NCBI GenBank assembly: GCA_003116995.1
Contig: BDSL01000118.1
Span: forward strand, 124,001-188,000
Source of the DNA: Yamagishiella unicocca
Lineage: Eukaryota > Chlorophyta > Chlorophyceae > Chlamydomonadales > Volvocaceae
DNA length: 64,000 bases
Direction: 5' to 3'
In this document: piece after piece, positions 9,501-19,900 of the stretch
Numbering within the stretch: the stretch's first letter is position 1
Layout: the number at the start of each line of letters is the position of its first letter
Translations under genes and position numbers: made by a program
The notes under the pieces: generated by a model
What the model was told of the DNA's origin: nothing
Seen by the model: the letters and a program-made list of their open reading frames with translations, nothing else
Databases searched by the model: none

Positions 9501-10553
9501 TTGCCCTTGACCACGCGCGGCCACACTGCCATCTGCGTTTTCGTTGACAAGTTCTCCAAAATGGTGATCATTGTGCCCACAACGGACACTCTTACTACCT
9601 TGGGGTTCGCAGAAATGCTGCTGCAACATATCCTCTGCCGACATGGCACCCCTCGCATTCTGGTCACCGACCGAGATCCTCGTTTCACTGCGCAAGTGCT
9701 GGTAAACATCACTAAACGATTGCGGCTAAGACACGCATTATCAACATCTTACCATCCTCAAACGGACGGACAAACCGAGCGCGTTAACCGCGTTCTCGAA
9801 GAAGTACTGCGTAACTACGTAGGTCCTACTCAAAATGACTGGGATACATACCTTCCTATGGCAGAATTCGCTATCAACAATAGCAAAGCGGATGCTACAG
9901 GCTTCACGCCCTTCTTCCTCGTCTACGGCCGCAACCCGCGAGTCCCGATGGACGCAGGAATACCTCTGCCTTCAAAATACCCAGCCGCTAACAAGCTTGC
10001 TGATGACTACACCGCTCGCATAAAGCAAGCCAAAGTACATCTTGAGGCTGCGCAAAAGCGTATGAAGGACCAAGCTGATAAAAAGCGACGCAACGTGTCC
10101 TTCATTGTCGGCGCTCTCGTTCTCCTCAGTACCAAAAATATCACCTTCAAATCGCCAGCAACGACGCAAAAGCTTCTGCCGCGATGGATCGGGCCATTCA
10201 AAGTGACCCAAAAGATCGGTGAAGTGGCATACCGCCTCGAACTGCCGAGCAGCTTACAGTTGCACAACGTATTTCATGTATCCGTGCTGAAAACCTTTCA
10301 AGGAGGCAACACGACTACGCTCTCGCTGCCAACTGAGCTGCAAAATTTTGAGCCCCTGCGTTCAGCTCAAATGCTCCACGCACACCGCAAACGTCGGTCC
10401 GGTCGCAAAACGCTGACTGATTACTTGGTTCGCTACCATAACTATGGTCCTGAGCATGACACCTGGGAAAGCGAGTCTGCCCTCGAACGTGTCTGCCCCA
10501 ACCTCATCCAAGAATATTGGACGCGTACCAACTTCCCGCCGGAGCTTCGCTAA
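6537..10553 (+). CDS. pol: Pol polyprotein: protease, RT, RNase H, integrase, chromodomain
   Basis: The 1338 residues from the ATG at 6537 encode the replication enzymes. A conserved-looking segment of unknown role (about 66-130) precedes the aspartic protease with DTGAS at 185-189. Reverse transcriptase spans about 390-620 with YLDD at 553-556. RNase H follows (SDAS at 701, DHNPL at 766). The integrase has an HHCC zinc finger (H914, H921, C951, C954) and a DDE triad D984, D1045, E1081 with a 35-residue D-to-E gap. A chromodomain (about 1272-1328, with YLVRYHNYGPEHDTWE) may direct insertion to particular chromatin. The frame is that of gag, separated only by UAG and 19 further open codons, so translation may come by readthrough rather than from the ATG. 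No frameshift or internal stop is present. Confidence 0.96.
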   Translation: MLEPPSLPEWPDKPVRVHRSIFLKLQKLSKRQFVFDATCNGTESLCPLSPLPCTSFLTHDVGNHHVWASPQYSEIPEFLKHYEACRSKAPDATSAVFLVPKRPDIQQLFTSRHWTLLREFDQGSHLFAVREANGGHSDLGPTPVPMQAWLNPCGVQASCSSLNSDDSSLILQMRIGGLRASALIDTGASHVLLSQAFVEKLGLRPTASHVTSCTLGDGANSVPLLGQITITCRVKDFRCELNALVIPRLLHGFDLILGSQWLSSHKAILDFNTGSCTVRRNGRSHKLLSTNKSLPPSMAALRAKTALDANAPTTPLISLKQFKRLQKKGNRCFTALIQSDLMAQLAATTATESAQPDPSLVNPTELNALLESYKDLFEPLNQLPPDREVGHTIPLIEGSQPPYSRPYRLSPVEQDELKRQIDDLLAKGFIEESKSPYGAPVLFTLKKDGSLRMVLDYRNLNKITVKNRYPLPNITDLLDKMSGATCFSSLDLQSGYHQIRISEQDVPLTSFVTPFGTYQYKVLCFGLTNAPATFQRTMNEMLRPFIGKFVVVYLDDIMVYSKTPEEHKRHLEMVLKTLKEREFKVRLDKCSFNQKEVTFLGHVVGRDGLKVDPRKVSTVQNWTTPSDISSLRGFLGLANYFRKFVQGYSSLVAPLTALTGLKRLPEWTHQHQTAFDGVKHALTNAPVLKLPDFEKPFQVISDASIYGTGAVLMQDEHPVAYTSKKFIPAEVNYTTEEQELLGVINALEEWRPYLETAQQSVTLITDHNPLIWFDQKKNLSRRQARWQEYLTRFHYAWLHRPGRLNVADPISRIHAPPVPQLATMAILCVDYALCLREPPPPPPGAPAIAMFTPGVEPLFANMPTLADRLRQASPAEPDPSWHTVSKHEGIYFKGNKIVVPDAPDVKNDIFYAYHDAPLAGHRGFARTLQTISERFWWPGLYSEVRKYVTSCADCQRNKSSTQKPAGLLQPLPVPTEPWEVITCDFITHLPLTTRGHTAICVFVDKFSKMVIIVPTTDTLTTLGFAEMLLQHILCRHGTPRILVTDRDPRFTAQVLVNITKRLRLRHALSTSYHPQTDGQTERVNRVLEEVLRNYVGPTQNDWDTYLPMAEFAINNSKADATGFTPFFLVYGRNPRVPMDAGIPLPSKYPAANKLADDYTARIKQAKVHLEAAQKRMKDQADKKRRNVSFIVGALVLLSTKNITFKSPATTQKLLPRWIGPFKVTQKIGEVAYRLELPSSLQLHNVFHVSVLKTFQGGNTTTLSLPTELQNFEPLRSAQMLHAHRKRRSGRKTLTDYLVRYHNYGPEHDTWESESALERVCPNLIQEYWTRTNFPPELR

Positions 10554-10583
10554 AAATTTGGCGCCCGGGACGGGCTTCCCATC

Positions 10584-10596
10584 AGAAGGGGGGGAA
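10584..10596 (+). promoter_or_regulatory. polypurine tract
   Basis: AGAAGGGGGGGAA lies directly before the 3' LTR and is the expected primer for plus-strand DNA synthesis. Confidence 0.85.
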
Positions 10597-10779
10597 TGTA
10601 AGGCGCGCGTAAGGCCCTAATGGTCGTACTGCGCTCCGCGTGACATAATGTACACATCACGACTCGATAGTCAACGACTATAAAAGGAAGTCCTCTTTGT
10701 GCCTGCTCGGTAGACATAACGTTGGGGGATCATCTCCTCCACAGGCCGTATTCTTAGTACGACACTCTTCTTCCTAACA
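10597..10779 (+). repeat. 3' LTR
   Basis: The 183-bp sequence is identical to the 5' LTR. Its TATA box (10679-10687) lies about 230 bp upstream of the cyclase start codon in the same orientation, so read-out transcription into the gene is possible. Confidence 0.97.
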
Positions 10780-10784
10780 GCAGG
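10780..10784. repeat. target site duplication, right copy (GCAGG)
   Basis: This is an exact match to 4378-4382 and marks the insertion point of the element. Confidence 0.93.
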
Positions 10785-10839
10785 CGTGTGAGTGTGCCGT
10801 ACGTTCGTGCCTGTTACGTTACAACCCACCCAAAAAACC

Positions 10840-10846
10840 TATAAAG
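10840..10846 (+). promoter_or_regulatory. TATA-like box of the cyclase gene
   Basis: TATAAAG is followed by an AT-rich patch and lies 70 bp upstream of the ATG at 10916 and 60 bp downstream of the retrotransposon. A core promoter therefore appears to survive the insertion, although anything farther upstream has been moved 6.4 kb away. Confidence 0.4.
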
Positions 10847-10915
10847 ATTTTATAGCTATAGACTGGTTTGTCGCTAGCATGTCGTCTATCAAAACATAAT
10901 CCTCGCCGGCCGGCA

Positions 10916-13900
10916 ATGTGGCCGCTTTCTTGCTTTCGAGGCTTCAAACCAGCCGCTGGTAAAGCTGATAAGCCTGGACCTCGGAGGATTAACGATGAGA
11001 ACGTTAATAGCTCAGCTGGAAATGCGTCGGCCCCTATGAATTACGCAGCGCAGCTTCCTGCGTGTGAAGCCTCCAACCTAAGTTCCGAGTGGGCTGATTC
11101 ACAGTTTCCTGTTGCCTGCATCTCACTAGGTTACCAGAACAATGGAGCTCGGCGGATTACAGTACTCTGGCACAACGCGACTGGCTTGGATTTCTGGGAA
11201 CGGCTGACGACAGAGGCACCGAATTCGTCTCTGATGCAGACCGTGACTACGTTGGTTGACAGCCAGCAGCCAGCATCGCAGGTCGTGCTCGTCGCTGGCT
11301 CGGCTTTCAAAGTTCAGGCTGCACAACCAGCAGCGGCGAGTGCTCGGTTCACCTCGGAGCTCCTTGCCGCCGTGTCAGTCCCCGTCCAAGTCTCCTTGGT
11401 CCAGTTTTCCGCAGAGCCCGGCGGGACGGTCGTACCGAGCGCGGTGCTGCTGGTGTGCAGGGCACCCTTGTTGCCGCCACGCCGACCTCCTGAAGCAGGT
11501 GGGGTTTACGGCAGGCTGCTTCTGCCCTGTCCGCGCTCAGCCCTCCTCTGTGCCAGGGCTCACGTTGGTCCCCTCGGGCATCGTTGCGCCCGTCACAGGC
11601 GCACCGCCGGCGCGTCCCCAGGACAGTCAGGATACGGCGTACCTGGGCGCACACGTGCGGCACGAGGAGCTCCTGGTGTACGCTAATGACGTGGCAGCTG
11701 CGGCGCAGCCGTCGGGAGCTCTCCCGGACGAGCAGGGCGAAAATGCCCACTTGTACGACATTGCGGTTGCGGCGCACCGCCAGCGGGACTCGATGGTCGC
11801 CGCTCACTTGCCGGCCGTCATCACCGTGTACAACCTGGACGGGCAGGTCGTGCACCAGAGTAAGCGCGGGGAGGCGCGTGCTGGGTCGGGGCGGAAAGCA
11901 TACTAAAGCGACTTACCCATGAAACCTAAGTTTTCCTATGCTGCTGCTACACAGACCAGACATATCCATAGAGCGGGGTTTGGGCTGCTGGTGGCTGGTA
12001 CATGGGGGGGACAGTGGGGCAGTAACCTGAACTGGGCAAAAGTGCGCAGTGTGCAGTCCGGTTGGTCGTGCTTGTTGGTGCTGGGGAAATGGCTCGCCGG
12101 CAGACTAGCCACTAGTGCCCCCTTGACAATTGGCATGTACCATCATGTACCATCATGTACCATCATGTACCATCATATTGCATCGGATGGATGTGGGTCG
12201 CTAGCCCCGCATCGCGCACGAGCTGACTGCCTCCGTTCCAAGGAAGGCGCACAAGCCGTCGTAGTGCTGCGCATCTCCCGCGCAGTAGTACTGCAGTCCC
12301 CTGGCATCTGCGGCCAGGGTTGGGGACGGCGTCATACACGCCATGGCAGTAGCGCAGCAGCAGCAGCGGCGGCGGGGGGCACGGCGTCGTACACGCTGCG
12401 ACGCGCACGACCCGTCGCTTCATGGCGCGACCCACATCGTCAGTTCGATGCAGTGCAGTCCAGTGCGTGAACGGCAAGAGCTGATGCAGCACTGTTGCCC
12501 CTTTCCGGACCAGCTGTTATCCGGGGGGTCTCAGGGGCTCACTGGCGACGCGCAGCCGGCGCCTTCAGCGGCCGGGGGCGACTCATTCACACCGAGTGGG
12601 AACTGTGAACTGGCAACACCGTGTCTTGGGGGCTCATGTAAGGCTCCGGACGGAGTGCTGGAAACTCGTCCTGATGGTGGGCCCATCAGGGTCACGACCC
12701 ACCAAGCCGAGGCATTACAACAGCTGCTAGTTGGCGTCGGGCGGGGAAACGCACTGGCGCCAGCGCCTGTCCTAACGAGGCGTTGGGCGGGGAAACGCTC
12801 TGGCGCCAGCGCCTGTCCTTTCTGGGACGTGAGGATTGGCTGAGTGAAGCTGGGGGTTGGATGAGGCGCCGTCGCTTGGGGTTCGCTTGTGCTGTCGGGC
12901 GGCCAGCCGACGTGCTGCTCGCGGGCAACAGCGCGTGTATGCGGACACGCCATTGCAGGACCCTGCGGGTAGCTGCATCAGCAACACCTGACGCCCGCAC
13001 CAGCAACACCTGACGCCCGCATGCCTCTCCTTCTTCGACCCCACAGACCCAGCCAGCGTGCACTACATGGGACCGATGCCAGTGGCGCGTGCTTCGGCAA
13101 CCCATCACCATGCGATGGCTTCGACGGCCGCCGATGGCGCTGGCGGCATGGTGTCGAGCGGCGCCAACGCTGGCCATGAGGGCGTGCAGGACTTGGATTG
13201 GGGTTCTGGTTGCGGCGTGCTCGGCTACATCTTCCAGTACGAGCAGGTGAGCAGGCCTCCGGCTCCTGCTCCCCCGGATCCCGGCTGCCCCTACCCTGTT
13301 CTCGCCGACTGACTGCACACTTGCGCACTGCCGCCGCTGCTCCTGTGATGGCGCACACAGGCCAAGCTCAGGCAAATGATGGACGTGCTTCTTGGGCGTG
13401 GCAATGTCTGGCAAGGTGAGGGCCGTAAACAAACCCCAAGTTTCCGTGCACGCCAGGCCGACGCACTTCTGCCGAGGCCAGAGGGGGTGAGGCCAGAGGG
13501 GGTGAACCCTGGTCGCTGCAGTGCTGTCGTCGCCAGCTGGTACTGCAGGCACAGTTGGTACTGCAGGCACGGTTGGTACTGCAGACACAGTTGGCACTGC
13601 AGACACAGTTGGTACTGCAGGCACAGTTGGCACTGCAGGCACAGTTGGTACTGCAGGCGCAGGCCACGCTAGTCGCGACGGAGGACCTCGAGCTGCCCGC
13701 TCGACCCGTTGTTTGGTCCGCCTCAAGCTCGCCTCGACCCAGTGCTGTGCGTACCAGCGTGTGCCCCCCGCCCGCCCGCCCTCTTGCAGGCATCGTACGC
13801 GTGCCCACGAGCGCCTTGCTCAGGAGCAAGCTGTTGTACCGCAGCTCGTACGCCCAAGCGCTGCCCCTGGACGTGCAGTCGGAGGGCGGGGGGTTGGGCA

Positions 13901-16900
13901 CGGGGAAGGGGACGGGGACGGGCAGGGCGGGGACAGAGGGGCAAGTCGGTGCCTTCGACACGTCGAGGCCGAGGATTAAGCCGCGGGCGCTGAGGCACCT
14001 GGGGAACATGCACACGAGGACCGTGCAGCAGCATGTAAACCTCCGGGCGCTCAGCAGCCATGCCAGCACTGCCCCCGCGGTGGGGGAGTCCACGGGGACG
14101 GGGCAGCAACCCGTGGCGGTGGACGAGGCCGCGGCGCAGCACCACAGCGGGGGCAGCTGTGTGACGTCGGGATATCGGCAGCAGATATCCGGTTTGGAGC
14201 GGGGAGCCTCCGAGGCAGCTGCTGCTGCGGAGGATGCGCGTATCGGGAGCTTCGGCACCACGGGCCAGATCCCCAGCACATCGGCGGCGACGGGCGCGGC
14301 GGGCGCCAACGTGTATGACGCCGAGGCAGACCCGCTGGCGGTGAGCCGGGGGTGCGGCCGGGGGTGGCCACTAGCCAGGTGCATGATCCGGTGTGGAATC
14401 AATCAATCAATCAATCCAAACATTAGTGACACAGGAGGAGATCAACTGCTGTTCTAGCCTCCTTTTTCTCCTATTCGGGTTTTTGATAACACACGGCTTA
14501 GCGGTAAATCAACGGACGGCTTAGCGGTAAATCATCACCGGGTGCGTGTTCTGGGCACCGGGGCGTCTTCTAACCCGACCCGCAGACCCACGACTCGTGT
14601 CGGCGGTACTGTGCCGTGTCCGTGCTGGGTGATGACGCCACCACACGCCAGGACACGCCCGCACTCCGTGCGCCCGCGCCCCGCACCCACATCCCGCACC
14701 CACATCCCGCACCCACATCCCGCACCCACATCCCGCACCCACATCCCGCCTACCACCTCCCGCACCCACATCCCGCCTACCACCTCCCGCCTCCCGCCTA
14801 CCACCTACCACCTCCCGCCTCCCGCCTACCACCTACCACCTACCACCTACCACCTCCACACACTTGGCTTCCCCAAGCATCCCCCGCCAATCGCGCCCGC
14901 CCGCCCGCACCATTTGATTGTATCCCCTCCGCACCCCCCGACGACCCACCCCACCCTCACCCGACCCCCCTTCGCCTTGGCAGACGTCAACGTGGACCGT
15001 CATTGCGGATCGCAACTCCCGAGCCTGGCCCGGCTACCGCACCTTCACGGGCTTCGTGTCCAACGCCCTGCGCTCGCAGCGGCGGCCCAAGCGCACCACG
15101 CAATGCGCCGGAATGGACGACGACAATAAGGACACGTCAGCGGCCCTGTCTCTGGGCCTTACGCGGCGCTGGGGCAGCGCAACCCAGGCTGCCCCGACAG
15201 GCCCGTCGCTATTAGCCCAACACTCGCAAACCCGCACCTCGCACGACCTCCTTGGACGCCCAGCATCGGACGTGGCGGGCGACGGGACCCACTCGGTACT
15301 TGGGTCTCGCTCCGTGATTGCGGTGCGGCCTGCCAGGGTGCCTAGCCACGACGGCGGCTCGGCCGCCAGCAGCGCGACGACGCACGGTCGCCAGGCTGAT
15401 TACCACCACCATCACCACCACCACCACCACCAGCAGAACAACAGCCACAAGAACAATAACAATAGTAACAGCCACGTCAATAACAATAGCCACTACAACA
15501 ATATTAACAGCATCATCAGCAACAACAACAACAATAACAACAACAACGGCGGCGTGTCCCGGGTGTTGCTCTTCGCGTCCAGCCTGAAGAGCGCGCCCTT
15601 CCCCTCTGCTGCCCCCGGCTCCGCCACCACCCGGCCCTCCACGGACGCCAGCGGCAACGTGCAGCGCGCGCAGTCCATCACCGCGATAATGGCCGCCAGG
15701 CTGATGACGTCGTCGGAGCAAGCTCCACCCCCACCACCGCCCCCCCCCGCAGCGCCGTTCGCCCCCACGGACGACGCAGCCGCAGCCGTAGCATCACCTG
15801 CTGCCGACCAGGACGCGCCCCCCCTGGAGTCCATTCTGCCCGCCCGGCCGGAGCTTTCGGCGCTGACTGCTCTGCTCCACGCGCGGCGGAGTACCCTGCT
15901 GACGCCCTCGGCGCCGCACATGCTGTCGGTGGACTCGGAGACGAACATCTTCAGCACCTCCGCCGCGGTGCAGGCCGCAGCCGCCGGCGTGGGGCGGGTC
16001 AGTCTACAGCAGCCCGACCGGCCCAGCCAGATGCCTGCCACCCCGCACGTGGCCGCACAGCCGGACGGGGTGCATGACATCTGGCACGAGGTCTCCGCAG
16101 TCAGCGCCCTGGACCCCGTCACTGGGGCCGCGGTGCTTGTGGTTACACAGGTGCGGTGCGCCGCGGCCGGGGGGCGGGGTCTAAAATGGTGAGGGAGAGA
16201 GAAAGGGGGGGAGTGTATAAAAACCCGTTTTACGCAACGGGACAGGATAGTTGGCGCATGGTCGTCGGACACCAATGGGGGGTGAGAAAACACCGTAGGT
16301 CGCAGTCGTTAAAAAACCAATAGGGGATGTTTGGTATAATCCATTGGAGGATTTCGCAAGCTGGAGAACTTGATTTAGGTATCCAAAGCCCGACATGAGC
16401 GTGTTTGGCGCGCCTCCTGCTGGGAGGGGTTGGTTTCTTGGTCACCGTGGGCTGGCCATTAGCTACGTGGAGCTGCCCATACGGCGGAGAGGCCACTGGG
16501 GAGCCCTGCCCTGTCCTGTTCTGTCTAGGCCGGAAAGGGTGGAAAGGACGGAGACGACCGAGACGACGGAGACGGCGGAAAAGGCGGAAAGGGCGGAAAA
16601 GGCGGAAAGGGCACGGGTGGAGTTGACTTCTGTGGCCTTTCTACACGGCTTACAACTGGCTGGCGGGTGGAGGTGTTCGGTCCCTCCGCCAGCATGTCGA
16701 GGGGGCGCTCCGAAAGCACCCCCTCCCCGCCCCCGCCGCACCCCTGCAGGTGGACGTTACTGCCAAGGTCCGGGCGGAGCGGCACCTGGTGCATGTTATG
16801 TGTGCGGAGAGGAGGCTGCTGCTGCAGTGAGCAGGGGGGCAGGGGAGGGGAGGGCGGGAGGGGGCGGCGCGAGGGGGGCGGAGCACGGCCCGTGAGTGGG

Positions 16901-19900
16901 GGGAGATGGCGGGGTTCTTACGGACTGGGAGAGGGCGGGGCTCCCACTCGACGGGGGGGTTCGAGGGAGACCCGTGGATGCCCGGAAAAAACCGTTTGAA
17001 ACCCCCCACTCGACGGGCGGGGGGTGGGGGCTGCCGTCCGCTGCCACGTAGGGGCACCCATTCCTCGCTGGCGCATGGGTAGCGCGCCCTCGGGGCTGGA
17101 GAGGAAACCCGTCGGGGAGAGGCGGTGGAGGAGACCCGGTTACACGGCATAGGAAACGGAGGGCAGGACGGAGGGGGGCAGAAGGGGGGGCCGGGCGAGC
17201 GCCGACGGGGTGAGGTGGAGGGTGAGGTGATTGCACCGGCAGTGGCACCGGCATGGACGTCACGTTGCCGCTCCACGCAATCCGCGAGAGCCCCACCTCA
17301 CCACTCGACCCTCGCGCACGCCTCTCTCCCCACACCGCCCCTCTTGCCGCCCTCACCCCCCACTCCCCCCCACTCCCCCACTCCCCGCGCAGGCTGTTTC
17401 CTCGCCACGTGCTGCAGCACGTGGTGGAAGCCAACCCGCTGCTCAACACGGGCGCCGCCTCCCTGGAGGCCCTGCCTCGGGAGTGGCTGGACGGCGGGGA
17501 CTGGCGGCCCGTGCTGCGGGACTGCGACAAGCTGGCCACCATGCATCCGCAGGTGCGGCCTGGGCCCGCTGCCGCATGGGGCAGTCGTGTCGCGTCCCAC
17601 GCGCTGTGCACAACACGATGGCACAGCACGACGCAAAACGATGACACAGCACGACACAGCACGCAGTACGGCACAGTACGACGCGGCACGGTACGGCACA
17701 AAAAGCACGGCGCGACGCAGCGGGGTGCCGCGGCTCTCGACCCCCTCCCCCCCCGCTCGCGCCCACTCAGGCGACCGTGCTGTTTGCCGACATCGCCGGC
17801 TTCGACGACATCTGCATGGAGCTGCCGCCGCAGAAGGTGCTGGCCTTCCTCAACGACCTCTTCGCCAAGTTCGACAACTCCATCGAGCCCTTCGGGGTGC
17901 ACAAGGTGTGCCCGGCCGGGTTGCTGCCGCCGCGAGGGAGCGGGGCTGGACCCTGTGCGGCTGCGTTTGTGGCGGCGGCGGAGATGGCGGCGGCAGAGAT
18001 GGCGGCGGCAGTGGCGGTGGGGGCGGGGGCGGTGGGGGCGGTGGCGGTGGCGGCAGTGGCGGTGGGGGCGGTGGCGGCGCTCGCGCGGATGGAAGGGAGG
18101 CAGAGCAGGCTCCGACCTGAGGCGGGGCAGTCATGCCCGCCAGCACCAGCGCATGTGCCCGTCTCAATTCAATCCCGCGGGCGGGTAGCGCGGATAGTCT
18201 GTGGCGGTTGCAAACAGGGCAAACGCGTTGGGGAGGGTTTCGAGGAAGACCCGTGGATGCGAGAAAAAAAACGTTTGGGACAGAACGTTTTGAGATGCGT
18301 GCTGGAGAGGGAGGGCCCATCACCGCAGCCATCCAACCTCACCTCACCCCACCTCCCAGGCCCTGGTCCCGGGCAGCGAGCGCAGTGGGCCCTATGCTCC
18401 CTGGACACCACTGACGCCACCACACCGCCGCCGCCGCCGCCGCCGCTGCTGCCACTCACGTCGTACAGCCCACCTCGGGGCCTCTGCACGCGCATCGTCA
18501 CGTGCTCTCAAAAGAGGTCAACAGGGTCAACGAGGTCCCGGCTCCAACCGCAGCCGCAAACCTCACCCCCCCCCATCCGTCCTCCCCTTTCCTGCCTCCG
18601 CCTCTTTCGCCGCGCCGCTGGGGCCTCTTCGTTGCTTTGACCCCTGTCCACCCGCTCCGCGCCTGGATGTTGTTCCTAACGCCCCCTGCTGCCCCTTGCC
18701 CGCATGCTTCGCGTCGACCGCCTTCCCCACCCGCTCTGGGCCCTGGTCAGGTGAGTTCCGCCGCTGGGTTGGGCCTCTGTTCTGGTAGTTTTTTGCTAGT
18801 CGTTGCGTTCTTGTCTGCGGGCGTCGGGACCTGCGTCTGGGCTTTCGCGTCCCCCATGGCGGCGCGGCGCGGCTTCGGCCTCCTCTCCTGGACGACCGCG
18901 GACCTTCTCTGGTAATGACCGGCTTCCTCACGCATCTGGTCGGTATTCGGGCGGGTCGGGACTGGGACTCCGACTAGGACTGGGACTGGGACCGGACCGC
19001 GATGTCCGCTCTCCCATAGCGCACCAACTCCCACAGTTCTCCTGCTAGCGCCCAAAACCGGTTCTGCGAAAAGTTTACGTGCGTCGCGCGGGGTCCTCGC
19101 TTCCTTTCGTCTCGCCGTAGCCGATATAGCTTAGCCGCCAAAGGTCATATTACGACCTTCGGCTTTCGTATCCCCAACCCAGTTCTCCCGCATGCATCTC
19201 AAAACTTCTGTTTTAAACGATTTTTTCGGACATCCACGGGTTTCCCTCGAACCCCCCCATACCCTCACCCCCAACGGCCTCACTCGCACCCGCTCCCGCA
19301 CGCCTCCCGGTTGCCTCCCCGCGCGCAACCAGATGGAGACCATCGGTGGGCTGTTCATCGTCGCCGGGGGGCTCCTGAGGGAAGAGGAGGATGGCGCCGT
19401 GGCGGTCAGGGATCGGTGGGACCCCCTGCACGCGGAGAAGGTCTTCATGTTCGCCAAGGTGCGTTGCCATGAAAACAAAAAAGTGCAGCAGAGGAGTCTT
19501 GTCGACAGCACCGGCAAAATAACCGCGGCGAATGTTTCGTCGAAATCCCGGCGTAACGGCAAAGGAAAAGGGGCATGCGGTGGGCATGAGGCGGCGGGTT
19601 GGAGCGGGGGGAAGCTAGACGGGGCGCGAGAGGGGTGAGCTGCGGTGTGATGCTTGCACTGGATGTGGACCGCGGCTGTGACCCGACTGGACTACCCGTT
19701 CTCGCCGCGGGGCTCCTGGCAGGCAATGCTCAACGTGGCCGCCAAGACCAGGCTGCCGACCATGGAGGAGCCAGTCAAACTGCGCATTGGTGCGGCTGGG
19801 CTGGGGGCTGGGGAGGGTGACGTGGCGGTGACGGTGTGTTGGTGGTGGCGGTTTTCCTTGGCTGGGTGGTGATGGGGACACGTGTTCAGCGGGTCGTCGC

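Larger units (their letters stand above)
4383..10779 (+). mobile_element. Ty3/gypsy LTR retrotransposon with chromodomain, apparently intact
   Basis: This is a complete 6397-bp element. It has identical 183-bp LTRs beginning TGTAAGG and ending CCTAACA, a 5-bp target duplication GCAGG (4378-4382 and 10780-10784), a primer-binding-type TGG two bases after the 5' LTR, a polypurine tract before the 3' LTR, gag, and a pol ordered protease, reverse transcriptase, RNase H, integrase, chromodomain. That order and the C-terminal chromodomain place it among Ty3/gypsy chromovirus-like elements. Identical LTRs and undamaged reading frames imply recent insertion and possible current activity. It lies in the same orientation as, and directly upstream of, the cyclase gene. 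Confidence 0.97.

Noticed and set aside
10556..10572. TGGCGCCCGGGAC near the 3' end of the element, resembling a retroviral primer-binding site
   Set aside because: It lies just after the pol stop codon and before the 3' polypurine tract, not after the 5' LTR, so it cannot serve as the minus-strand primer site.
14542..15129. Pro/His-rich frames over cyclase intron 5
   Set aside because: They are translations of a C-rich minisatellite. The true exon begins at 14984 in a different register.
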